64,000 nucleotides of DNA, taken from Bretschneidera sinensis (lineage: Eukaryota > Streptophyta > Magnoliopsida > Brassicales > Akaniaceae). Of the stretch, positions 23,571-36,021 are shown in pieces. How positions within the stretch are numbered: the first letter of the stretch is position 1; each line of letters opens with the position of its first letter. The DNA lies in contig CM043705.1 in NCBI GenBank assembly GCA_023935145.1, positions 87,082,084 through 87,146,083 on the forward strand. The letters run 5' to 3'. The notes beneath the pieces were generated by a model. That model ran no database searches and was not told the origin of the DNA. It saw only the letters and a list, made by a program, of their open reading frames with translations. Position numbers and translations under genes: made by a program.

Positions 23571-23760
23571 CCATTAAACCGATTCCGTGAGAGTTACCAT
23601 AAAATTGAGAAAGTCTACTAGTAATCATGGAAAATTGAATAGTAATTATACCAATTTTTTATAAAAAAAAAAATAAATATCAAAATTACTACTCAATTTT
23701 CTCATGATTACTAGTAAATTTTTTCAATTCCGCGGTAACTCTCACGGATCGGTTTAGTGG
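23571..23760. mobile_element. Foldback/MITE-like element, 190 bp
   Basis: Two arms of about 80 bp in inverted orientation (23571-23652 and 23683-23760). They share CCGTGAGAGTTACC and CTACTAGTAATCATG on one side and the complements on the other, around an A/T-rich loop. No coding capacity. A target duplication is not obvious. Confidence 0.7.
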
Positions 23761-24444
23761 TATCACCACTAATGGTTATCGCACTAAATCAAATATATTT
23801 GAATACTTTGAGATATTGAGTTCAATTCTTTGTATTTAACGATTTCTTTATTAACAAAGGAGATTGTTGTGTATATGTATATATAAATGTCTCTTAAATC
23901 CCTACTTAAATATATAAATTAAATATTTAAATAATGTTATATATGTAACTCAATTTACTCCAATTCCTCACATCTTTTTCCAATATTTTTCATTTTTACT
24001 ATCTCACTTAAACTTAATTTATACACTCTCATTTATCTCTCTTATCTTTAATCCATCTTAATTTCTCCACTCTCTTTTATCTCTTTAACAATTTTAATCG
24101 TATTATTCTTCTCTTACAATTTCTTTGCAGATTATCACATAAAAGAGCAGATCAATACTCGTTATACTAACGCATGTTGAGATGCTAATATATATAAAAA
24201 GAGAAAAGGCAAGTTACTAAATTATAGTTACTTTTATGGATGAGAAAATAATTGAACAGTAAGAATAGAATAGTAGCTTTGCTTCGTTTAATATCAATTT
24301 AAGAAGTACATACTGTATAACACAACATTTCAGGTGAATTTCCATTAAACTCTTTAGGGGTTTTTTTGTCACCTATATAGTAGAAAGTAAAAAAAAAAGG
24401 TTATAGGTGGCCAGAAGTTTCATCCTTTCTTTTTCACTTGAATC

Positions 24445-27400
24445 TCACTGTGAGCCCTGTTTCTTTAAACTTGAGACTGGCTTTAAACCATGTTTAAGTG
24501 CAGCCTCCCACACTAAATCAATCCTATCAACATCAATTGCTCCAACTTCATTGTGAGTCCAGCCTTCTAAAAGATGAACCACACCACCTGCATGACATGC
24601 ATGAACTACTCCTCTGTCCATGGAATACTGTTGTAACATCCACCAAAAATATTTAAAAATAAATAAATAATTAAACACAAATAAGATGTGCATACCCAAT
24701 ATAAAAATACTACTAATTTAGTTATTACCTCTCCTTCACTTTCTTAACAACCCTGCAGTCAGGCAAGTTACATTGATCTTCTTTTTGTTTTATTTTTTTA
24801 TTTTTTGTTATAGAAGAAGATAAAAACGTGGGTAAAATATTATCCTCCCCTTTTATTAGGAATGAAACTGAAATAGGTATACATCTCTTTTGCATGAATG
24901 TTCATGCATCACATAAACTCAATTTAATTATAAAAACTTTGTAACAGTGTGTTTTTAATTTCATCATTTCTAAGAATTATATAAAAACAGTTGTAGAAAA
25001 CAATAAAAAAAATGTTTTCAAAAACAAGTTTTGTTTTGTTTTGATTTGGGGAACAATTTTCAAAAACTCATTTAAGAAAACACTAACCAAACGCATTTCC
25101 GACGTCAATAAATCATTTTCTGTTTTCAAAAACATATACGAAACATGCCTTTAAGAAGAGGAGTTCTTACCTCACAAGCTCCAAGCCCTTCAACATCATC
25201 AGGTAACCTCATGGCTGCAAGATCACCATAAGTGCAGTTCCTTCTAAATGACAAAATGGGTGGGACCACAAATTGATGAAAATGTGTCCCAGCTGGGGCC
25301 CAACTTTGCTCTCCTGGTGTCGGCCACTTGCCAACTATCCATGTCTACCAAGTGGGGCCAATAAAATCAATACTCAAATTAATTACTAATAAATTTTATA
25401 TTAAAATTCTCACATAATTAAATATTTCCGAAAAATTTATTGCCATACCTTACAGTTCTGAGCTGCTTGGTACTTAGTTACTTGGACAAGGTAGTCTTGA
25501 CAATCTACATGTGCCTCTTTTTGAATCTTCTGAAATCTCTCTGTTGATAGTGTCAACATCTGCAGTGTTTCCCAACGATTAAAATTGATGGGGAAAATCT
25601 TTTCCTTAACCCATCAGCATTATTTAATTATTACCTAGTGTTTTGGTACTGATTTATTCAGTTGAAATTTCAGTTTTTGGTTGTACATAGATAGAGCTAA
25701 AAACTGTTTTGGTGGTACATAATTTGTTGACGAAAGATTAAATAAAACTTACAAGGACTCGTACTCTCTTTTGACAAAGGTAGAGAGCAATTGCTCTTCC
25801 AAGCTTAGAAGTAGCTCCTGTTAGGAAAACCTCTTTTACATCCTTAGGGATTTCATTGAGAATTACTGCAGCAGTTAAGGTATTCCCATGAACAACTCGA
25901 ACTTTAAGGTCTGGGTGCTTTTCAACGAAGAGCGTTCCACCCCCATTTAGAGCTTCATTCTGAGCAAAATTTTTAAGATCAAAGAAGCTAATTAAACAAT
26001 GTTTTACAATACTTAAAAAAAAAGAGTAACAATTTAGAAATGGATAAGATATATCAATTTTTTTTTTTGAGCGCTCAAAATCCAACATCTTCTAATGATA
26101 CGTGTGTTGTGCGCTTTATATATATTTAAAATCTGATAGGATTTTCAGTCACAAAATAAAGTGTGACAAAACTCATATCAAGTGCCGTTACGCTGGTCTC
26201 TAATATTTAGATGTTTAACAAAGACCAATAATATCTTAGAGTGTTGATCTCTACCTCCGCTGGTATTAATGTTGAAAGGCCATTACTTATTTTCAATGCA
26301 GAACATGGGGCTGATGTCTAACATATTTACTCCTCCAACCATCATCATCATACATCGGCATTATTTAGTTAAGATATGATAGTCGTAGAAAATTCTATAA
26401 TTTTTTGGAAATAGTTTTTTAAAAAAGTTGTCCTCCAATCCCAAAAATTTCTTGAAAGGCACAGAGAATTTTTTTTTTTTCATTTATAGCTCAGAGGTTG
26501 CACGTAATATCATAATATTCAGGTTATCATTAGTCAATAAAAAAAAACATGTATATTATGGTGATATCATAAAAAGAGAGAGAAAAAGAGAGATACCAAC
26601 CTTATTCAATGCAGCTAAGCTAATGACCTTAACCCCCAATCTATTAGCCCTCAGGATGGCCTCCTCTATTTGATTGTTAATGCCCTCTGCAGCAAATGGT
26701 AAGAAATACTGCAGAAGAAACAGAACAATCAAGCCATTATAATTAATTACACTTCACACAAAATATAATAGGTTTTAATAAAAAAAAATCAAAATTAAGA
26801 AGGTAACCTGAAATCCATATCTGGGTACAGCCCATGTTTGGTGTAGCCTTCCTCTAAGGCTGTAGAAAGAGAATAAGAAGGTCTTAGACCGTGCCCACAT
26901 CATTAGCATTGCCAGAAGACCTCCAGGCCAAATTGGGAGCAAGAAGAGCCTTGCCACGTATGGCAACGACGCGAATGATCTGAAGACGAACGGTGAATGA
27001 AGCGATTGCGTTATATCCACAACATGAGCTAGGAACACAAAATCTGGTACCCTCCCATTTTTTCCTGCAATGACCCCAGGTTACGTAGTTATGTGGATTT
27101 TGTATGTGGTAAAGCTGTGATTGAATACAACGGTTATAACGATAACATATTATTATCATCCAACAGAATTATTCAAATTATCCATTGGGATTGAAAATTT
27201 ACGTTTACAAAGTTTTACGGCAAAATTCTGCTGGATAATAATGACGTATCGTTATTATACATTGCACTGTGAAATGTAATTGCATGATTTCAACAACGTA
27301 ATGTAGCTACGTCTTATTCAAAGAGGAGGTCCCAAGTTTGGATTTACCCTTCCCTATAGCATCGAATTGATAAATAAAAAAATGCTCATCTTTTATATTT

Positions 27401-29252
27401 GACCCATCACTGCATTTATTGCAAGAAAACAGTCAGTTTTCCTCAACTACCTGAATCTGAACTAATTTTCTTGTGTAGTTGCCATGAATTCTCATTGAGT
27501 GTTTTCCCTATCGCATCGAAGAGAGGCATAAAGAGACAGAAGTTGGTGCCCATCTCTGTGTGGTGCAGACTATGGTATCTGTAAAATCAAACCCACCAAA
27601 ATAAAAACAGAGTCAATCAATCAAGCTTTTAATTTGTGAACATGACATAAGCTCAACTTTCAAATCCTGACTACGGATTGCAACAACATTTATATTTTGA
27701 GAAATCAATTTTCCCCCAAATTGGAGAAAAATTGAATGATCCTACCAAAGGCATATTATATATCTATATATAATCTGTTTTAGTTTTAAAAAATTTAAAT
27801 TTTGATGGTTTAAATTGCACTTAAACCCCTCTCAATATTTATAAAAGAATGTAAATAATTTGTGTAAGTAGGTAGATGCAATAATAAAATAGAACTACAA
27901 GGAAGATTAAGCATGAAATCAAGGAGGGAATGGAAAGAAAATGAAAAAAAAGAAAAGAAACAACTTACGTTGGAGTGTAGAGAAGATATCTAAGGAAAGG
28001 AAGAGTCTCAAAGATCTTATGGGGAATAACTTCCACATTGCAATGCCCCAAGCATCTTAGGAAATCAAATACCAAAGCATAACCATAAATCATGCTTGTT
28101 GATCCAAATCCCATCAAACAAGTCCCAAGTAAAGGAATTCCAATAATTACACTTAAAATTAGATGCTCCATAAATGTTGCATGTCCAGCTACACCAAAAT
28201 AAACATGTATCAATATCAAATAATAATTAATAAGTAATCACACACTTTTAATATTAATTAGCTTAATGATTGTGAGATTTAATAAGGAAGTGCGCTTAAT
28301 TTATTGCTTTTATTACCTGTTAAGGACTGTGATACAGGGGATGAGTGGTGTAGTGAATGGTAATGGGTAAAAAGGCGGTTTCCATGCAAGCATCTGTGCA
28401 CCAAATAATATAATGGCTCTGAAATTGTCACATGGAGTATCAGCAATGCAATAAATCCTTTTGTGTTCCACAGCGGAAAGTCATCAAACGATGGGAAGAT
28501 GCAGCAGAACATGCTGGCAATTAGAGCTTGAATAAGTATGAAATTATCCCTGCATAAATATTTTAAAAAAAGGTAAAAAAAAATAATAATTTAATAAATA
28601 TGAGAGATACCCTTTTCATAATTCATTAAAAAAAAGAAAATTAGTCGATATGATAAGTAAATTAGTAAAAATCACCAGTGCCATTCTTTGTCAATCTGCT
28701 TGAAATCAACCCCTTGTTTGTTAATCAGGCGATTACGGGTTAAGAATAGCATGTTAGTGTAAGAGCACCATAGTATATGCACTAGTCCTCTAAGTGCGCA
28801 TATAATGAGAATATGGAGACACCAATTATCCTGAAGGCCATCCTCTTGAATCCTTGAGTACAGCACTTGTGCAACTAAAGGTCCATACAGCACATACTTA
28901 CCATACAAGAAAAAAAAAATAGAACATATCAGTACTTATTAAACAGAGGAATAATATAAGGAAAAAGAACATATCAGTATTGAGAGTAGCATATATATTT
29001 AGAGAAGAAAAAAACAAATTATTAGTGCCTGTTGATACACTGGATTAAAAAAAAAAGGTTAAAATAAAGAGAAGAATAAAAATAGTATTATTTCATTAAT
29101 TTATAAAAAAAAAATGTTTTATTCTATCGTCTTCTTAATTACCAAAACGAACACTAAAATCTAAAGAAAATGTGAAAAACAGGTCATGGTTTCAATTATA
29201 CCTTGAAGTTGCCCAAGTTCTCCCAGGGCCAAGCTGACAAAAGAGCAACCAT
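24445..29252 (-). CDS. CER3: CER3/WAX2-like very-long-chain aldehyde/alkane synthesis protein
   Basis: CER3 works in the ER with CER1 to turn very-long-chain acyl-CoAs into alkanes for cuticular wax. Eleven exons: 29202-29252, 28676-28896, 28317-28549, 27969-28188, 27451-27578, 26808-27064, 26601-26708, 25753-25959, 25449-25559, 25171-25344, 24445-24627. All introns are GT-AG and the sum is 1893 nt, or 630 aa, matching the family length. It starts [15 protein letters not shown], a hallmark of CER3 rather than CER1. The N half is a membrane hydroxylase-type domain with His clusters HRCLH, HYHSLHH and YHSLHH. The C half is the WAX2 domain with a nucleotide-binding-like [14 protein letters not shown] and the conserved [10 protein letters not shown]. 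It ends KKQGSQ. No defects seen; probably functional. Identification is from recalled family features; paralogue status is untested. Confidence 0.95.
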
Positions 29253-29528
29253 TTCAAACTTCTATTTTCTTCTCAAATGTATTTTTTTTTTCTTTTCACT
29301 GTATGCTATGCTCTTATAAGGTGTCTCTCCTCCAATCCTGCAAAACAAAAACGAGAACATATAGCAATAAGCTAGCTTGTTAGGCAAAAGAGATCAAATT
29401 AAGAAGAAATCCCAGAAATAGAAAGACCCTTGAAGAGAAGATCAAGAAAACTCCTCAATTACTCTCTTTGAGTATGTTATCTTCTCTACAAAACAGAGTT
29501 TTCCTTGAAGACTCGAGCAATAAGCTCC

Positions 29529-29536
29529 TATTTATA
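29529..29536 (-). promoter_or_regulatory. Candidate TATA box of CER3
   Basis: TATAAATA on the minus strand, about 280 nt upstream of the CER3 start codon. An acceptor-like TTTTGCAG at about 29340-29347 suggests a short intron in the 5' UTR between here and the ATG, but its donor is not certain. Confidence 0.45.
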
Positions 29537-29724
29537 GCTCCTAAAAAAAGGAGCCACGTGTTATTACCTTGCAACCGAAATGCAGTTAAAGCTCTTAAAG
29601 ATATGTAGTTTTTTAAGCTTTTGTTTTTTAATTTCTGTATTTGGTACATCCCCGATTAGTGTTTTTAAATTGTTCTTCGTTTCCCTTTGGCTGTTATGGG
29701 CACAACTGTATAAGTGATGACGAA

Positions 29725-30394
29725 CACTCCTTAAAAATTAATGATCCGTATGGTTAGGGGGTAGAGGATAGATGGCGGTTCGCGGTGGGGGCGGAATTAT
29801 AATTACAAAGTTTTGTTTAACTAGGCTTTTTTGAGTTCGGGTTTAAAATTAATGGTACAAAAATTCCAAACAAATGGTGAGTGGGGCAGTTCGGTTTGTG
29901 AAAAAATTTGATTCGAAATTCGATTAAAGTAAGTTTGAACTCAAATTGTAATTTTAACTCGGTCAGGTTATTGAGTCGAGTTTGAGCAATGTTAAATTCG
30001 ACTCTTTAAACTCGTTAGTTAGCTCGATTTAATTAATAAATTAAATAAATAAATATTTCTTTTATTTAAAAATATAAATATCAAATTTATTTATTTTATT
30101 TTTAAAAGCTCGATTCGAGCATGAATTTCACCTTACGAGTCAAAATCGAGATCAATTTTCTTAATTCAGGCTCGTCTAAAATAAATTTAAATTTTTCACT
30201 CACGAATTGAGCTTGAGCTCCCATCAACTCGGACTCGACTTAACTCGAATCCACCCCTAAGTTTAGTACTCCTTAGAAATTAATGATCCGTATGGTTTGG
30301 GGGTAGGGGATAGATGGGGGTTTACAGTTGGGCCAAATTATAATTACATAAAGATTTTTTTAACCACATTTTTTAGTCATGAGTTTAAAATTAA
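29725..30394 (+). repeat. Pair of 127-bp direct repeats with 415-bp spacer
   Basis: 29725-29852 and 30268-30394 align over their length. They share AATTAATGATCCGTATGG, a G-rich patch with GATAGATGG, ATTATAATTACA and GTTTAAAATTAA. The spacer is an AT-rich tract with many GAGCTCGA-like words. The layout resembles a tiny LTR-type element or a tandem duplication, but no TG...CA ends, primer site or target duplication are evident. Confidence 0.6.
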
Positions 30395-33300
30395 ACTCTG
30401 ATTAACACATGGATTATATATTAGACCAATCACATTTCATTATTTTAAAATACCTTATAGATTTCAAAAATCTCAATTATCTGATAAATTTTTAAATTAT
30501 TTGAAGTAACAATTTATTATTGGTTCAACCTGCACAAAGTCTATGGAAGAATTGGGTACCGTGTGATCTACTTGTAGTTTTGGTTTACGGTTGTCAAAAT
30601 GACTTTTGAAGCAAGTTTTGAAAAAACAGCTATAAAGTTAAAAACATCTTTGCATTTGGTAAAATTGTTGTTCGGACGCAAATTCAGTTTTTTTAAAAAC
30701 TATCTTGCAACTTTTGATTTTTAAAAAAGAAAAACCTCTTTTAAAAAGTTGTTTGGTTTAGCTTTTATTTATAGAAAATTAAACTATTTTATAAAGAACA
30801 TGACTAGGTTAACCTTTGATTTTGACACTTTGAACAATTCATTAATAATTTTATGATAATTATAAAGTTTTATTAGTAACTAACTATTTTATCTTTAAGC
30901 ATTTTTTTATTAGTAATTTGAACAATATCAACAAAAAAAAAAGATTACATAATTTGAGCTTTTGAAACGTGGCTATGAGTATTTGGTTGGCTTCCCAACT
31001 AATAACTATACAAGAAGGTTCATGCAACTTTGCAACAATTTCAAAATATCCTTATTCAGTTCATAATTATACATACTTATTAATTAAAGTCTTAAAGATG
31101 GAGGGCGGCAAAATCGTGTCAGGTCGATATAGTAGGGATCTCTACATGATAATATAATCGTTTTTGAATGGTCAACAAAAACGGTACTCCGTAATTAGAT
31201 GCAGGGGACACCACACTTGTGTCATATGAAGCGTGCACGCCTGTGTTACATACATGCAGGTATAGATCCAATGGGGGCAGGGGGAGGGGGGGCTGGCCCT
31301 AAAGAACAAAAACGTAATATTCTTTGTATTGTGATTCTATAAGCTATCTTGTTTAATGATGTTTAGATTAGTTTTTAATTTCAATAAACATAAACCAAAA
31401 CATAAACTATTCCAAACCAAAGCAGTGCTTGCTTGCTGCGAGGAAAGTGCGAAGTGGCTTGGTATCAAGGCTAAACCCCCGAACCCCTGGATCATTCTTG
31501 TCCTTGACTCACTTTGCTTTTTTATCTCCTAATGTTTGATGGTATTTCTAATACGTTGATTGGCTTTATTTGGTTTATCTGTTGGCTGTTGTTCCTTCAA
31601 GTCGTAAGCATTTAAAGTAGTGGGATCAAATTCATTGTTGTACGGAGGAGAGAAGATACGTTTACAGATCAAAATTAATTACAATTAGTACTAGTGAAAT
31701 AAATGTTATTAATAATTTATGTTTTATAAAGCTGGGTGCTTACCTAACCTTTTATTGTAGTCCCGTGTAAATGGGAAAATATCATTAATAATATTAATAT
31801 AAATATAAAATTTTAAAAATAATTATATTTGTAATAAAGTTTTGGGTTGATCAAAATATTGATTTTGAGACTCATGTAAATTCTGTGGGATGGCCATGGC
31901 CAGACAGCAAGACAACTCAAGGGAGCTTTAATACTTCTGTTCTATATTAGTCTCATAATCATAAATAATGTTTTTTCTTTCAATTATTTTGAAAAATCAA
32001 ATAAATGACGTATGTTGAAAATATTGCAAATTTAAATATAAAAAAATAACTTCCTCCTCCATTTTACAATATATTTTTTAATTGTGGAGATAAACTGTAA
32101 CTTATTTCGAGGGATGATAGATAATATGGCAGAAAAATAATGATCCACAACTTTCATGCCTATATAGTTCTCCATTAAATTTGTAACATCCAACCGAAAA
32201 ATTAAATTGAGTGAACTTAGGAAATAAATTTACAGCCAAAATATAAGGTCAAACGGCCGGAAAAAGTGGGGCTTGGGAGTTGCCACAGTGTTGCATGGGG
32301 TCGGATTTGATAACGACCCATACTAGTTACCGGCCTACTGCCAAGCTACCTTAGACGGTGTCTGTTAGGTTCATAATTTTTCATATATATGTATATATAA
32401 AATATAACAGAATTTCAAACTGATCATTTTTTCAATAGGGTGCACGGGTTTATTTATATATTTTCAAAATAAATATCACTTTTTTTTTTTGACAGAGAGC
32501 ATCCGAATTGTTTGGCTCGAAATAAATTTCGCTGATACGATTTTTAAAAAATTATTTACATTTAACGAGGAACAAAGCTTGATTTGAATTTCATGTTAAA
32601 AAATTGAAAGCGAAAAAATCAAGTATAAGAATATAACTAAAATTAAGTAATTATTTTTATTATATAACTATTGATCGCATTTTATTTTGATCGCATATTT
32701 ATCAATTGTATTAATTAAGTCTTTAAACTATTTTTAGTTTTTTAATTCAATATTTCCGATTATTTAAGCCGTGATTTTTATTGAAATTACATCTCAACGC
32801 CAACTTAACACCAAGGTGAATTAAGAGATAATCTTGACAGATATATAAAATACACATCTTTTGTAATCCAATAATCTTCATCTTGGGTTTGTTTATGTCG
32901 GTGAATTTTTGATGACAATTATCTTTTCGTAATGGTAGATCATTCTGAACTGCAAGAGAACGGATTGTTGATGATGATTTTGCCCAACCTATAACAAAGA
33001 GGTTTGTCTCTATTTCTTTTGTTCTTCTTCCAAATCATTTTTTCCTAACACTATAAATATTGGAATGCCACATTAGAACCACATTGAACATATACGATCC
33101 AACGTGATAATATCATAATATTAAGTGAAAAAATAATAGAGAGTAATGCAATTATTTTCTTAAGACTTCAATTTCTAAAAAGAGAAAAGAAAAAGAGCAA
33201 TTTTGTTGTTGTTGAATAAATTGTAAAATTATTATTGCTTTAAATCTCATAGTACGATTATTTACGTTGTTGTTATACCATGTTAACAAGATATTTATGT

Positions 33301-33790
33301 TTTTTTTATAAAATTCTTTTTATTAAATCCTGTCATATTCTAACTCTCCATCTTTTTATCTTACTCTGTGTTTTGGAGTTTAAAGGTGATATAAGGGAAA
33401 ATTCTCTCTTTAATGATATTACGACATGTGGCAACTTTTAAGGGCAAAGAAATAATTACACAATCTAGACAAATCAACCAATCATATCTCCACACTTGAC
33501 AAAATGTATTACGGTAATTTTACATCGAAGGGTGTCATGGTAATCTCATATTAATGTCGCAATACTACTACAACACTCCATTTTATGGATAAATTGTTAT
33601 TCAAATCGAACATGTGGATAATTCTGGTCTTATCTAAGAGAAATGTTATTCTTATCACAATACTAAAATCATTATCCTAATCGAACTCTGCTTCGACACA
33701 CTATAAAATAGATTCTCACAATCAAAAGGTATACTTAATTCATTACTCACATCATCTGATTTCACACAGCTCTCTTTATTTCTTCAAAAG

Positions 33791-33860
33791 CCCTATACTA
33801 ACTTAGGTGCACACTTCTTCCGAACCCCTATACTAACTTAGGCGCACACCTCCTCCAAAC
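33791..33860 (+). repeat. 35-bp tandem duplication
   Basis: Two adjacent copies of a 35-bp unit beginning CCCTATACTAACTTAGG, differing at a few positions. The flanks (33700-33960) have TATAAAATAG and a TCTCACAATCA context that could belong to an old solo LTR. I could not find its ends. Confidence 0.6.
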
Positions 33861-35988
33861 CTAAGGCAATTTTTAGGTTTTCTCTTGTTCTGTGTATGCA
33901 GGTTCCGCTCTATGGCTGTTCTAATTCTCGACATCAACAAGAGAGAAAAAAAGGGGCATTTCAAGGAGGGAAGGGGAGATAATTAAGAATTAGACTAGTA
34001 CTTAACCCTACCTTGAAAAAAATAATGAGACATAAAAAAATAAGCATTGGGATGATGTTGATTATTAAATCCCCTCCGATCTTTTTTCCTTTTGAAAATT
34101 TTTCGCAGTATCAATAACACAAATACAAGTGATTAAATTCCCTTCAAATAAGCATTGGGATGATTTCTTTTTTTTTTTTTTGGTTGTTTCATCTTCGCGT
34201 GATTATTATAAATTTGTGACCAAATGAATTTATAAATTTATGGTGTGGATATAAATGTGGTTCATATATATAAATTTATGATCTTGAAACTCATATATTA
34301 GATGACGAAAAATCTTCCCTAAAGAGCCTTAAGTCATTTTGACATTTGTTGGTAGGAAACATCCTTGATACTTGAGTTGTCATAATGGTCATAATAAATC
34401 AGTCTTTCACCAAAAGCTAATTTTGAAAGCACCATTATACTGCTGGCATTTTTATGATACACCATAAAAATTCTAATTATTTACCTTACTCTTAAAACTA
34501 TATTTATGAAAATACTACTATACCAACTCTAAGTAACTCGACACTGCACACCTATTTACAAGTGTCATTGTGCCAACTCTAACACCTTGACACCTAGCAT
34601 CTATACATCCAACATGTTGATGCCTAGTATCTCGATGTACACACATTGCACGCATGACTTGCATATTGCATGGACACTGCACGCATAATTTGCAAAGTCA
34701 TGTATTAATACACAGGTTTTATAAGCTTAGAGATAAATTATTAAACAATAGACTTTAAAATATGCATAAAAATAGATTTAGTTAATATTTTCAAGATTTT
34801 CTTATTTTATTCATTGATTTTTTCAAATAAAGAAATTGCTATTTGTTATTAATAACATTTTGCTTACTCGACATATAGCAAAGATATACAAATGAAAATT
34901 TAAAGATAAAAAATTTTGAATCTGAAAAATGTAAAAAAAAAAAAATAAAGAAGATATTAAGATATTGATTATAAATTGAGCAAAGTATTAGTTAGTTTGT
35001 TAGTAGTTAGTTAATATTTCATTAATTAATTAATTATGATGGTAATTAATTACTCTTTGTATTCATCTCTTATAGTCTATATAAAGCATTGTATATCTAT
35101 TTTGTAGGCTATCAAATGACTTTCATTATTATATGAATTTATGGTTTCTGGCAACTTGTTGGCCATAATGATATTGTTGGTGACATAATTTCATGTTGAT
35201 TCCAAAGAAGTATAGACACATTTGTTGTTGGATAAAATCAAAGAGAAACCATTTGCTCTGTTTGACCTTGAACAAATACATAAACATTTTTTTTAATATA
35301 AGATTGTTAATTGTTCCCCGATAACTCAAAATTGAGCTCATATGATTGCTTGGTTATAAGTGAGAAGTTAATTAGTGGAACCGTTGTATTTATGTTGCAT
35401 GTAATTAAATAAGAATAATAGGTATATATATGGAAGAAGAGTGAAAATGAATTAGTTTAGTAGAACCTTATTGGGTATTTTCATCTCATTTAAAATAACT
35501 AATCCATATCCATATGGAATGAGTTATTTGTTACAGGAGATTAACCACATATAATTGCCCTTATTCCTAAATATAAAAACTTCTATCATCTCAAATCAGT
35601 ACTTTAGAAGGAATTCTTAAACATTTCGAGCATATAAAAAATTTATATTACAAACATTTATATAATTTTTCATGGGTTTCGTAGGTATATATTGACTTCT
35701 TTTTTTTGGTTGAAAATAGTAAAAAAATTTGTAAATATTTAATTGAATGTTTATAATTGTATAGAAAAACAAGCATTTTATGGATGAAGTTAAATATTAC
35801 AAATAATTTAAAAATTGATAAAAACAATGATAAAAACAAATAATTTAAAAATTACAAATTCCAAATATCTTTCAAATAAATAACTTACAAAAACAAAAAC
35901 ATATAAAATAAACAAAGAAAATGAAATGATTTACAAATGATTGAAATATAAAAAACGACTTAAATTTTTTAAAACTAGAAAGATAAAA

Positions 35989-35992
<4 letters not shown>

Positions 35993-36019
<27 letters not shown>
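35993..36019. repeat. ATT trinucleotide microsatellite
   Basis: Uninterrupted ATT repeats, about nine units, in otherwise AT-rich spacer. Confidence 0.9.

Positions 36020-36021
<2 letters not shown>

Larger units (their letters stand above)
21427..24444. other. AT-rich spacer between two minus-strand genes
   Basis: The right-hand end of the small Lys-rich gene (its 5' flank, to about 21600) is followed by strongly AT-rich DNA with long A and T runs. It holds the degenerate repeat at 22690-23085 and the foldback element at 23571-23760. No gene is seen. The end nearest 24444 is the 3' flank of CER3. Confidence 0.6.
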
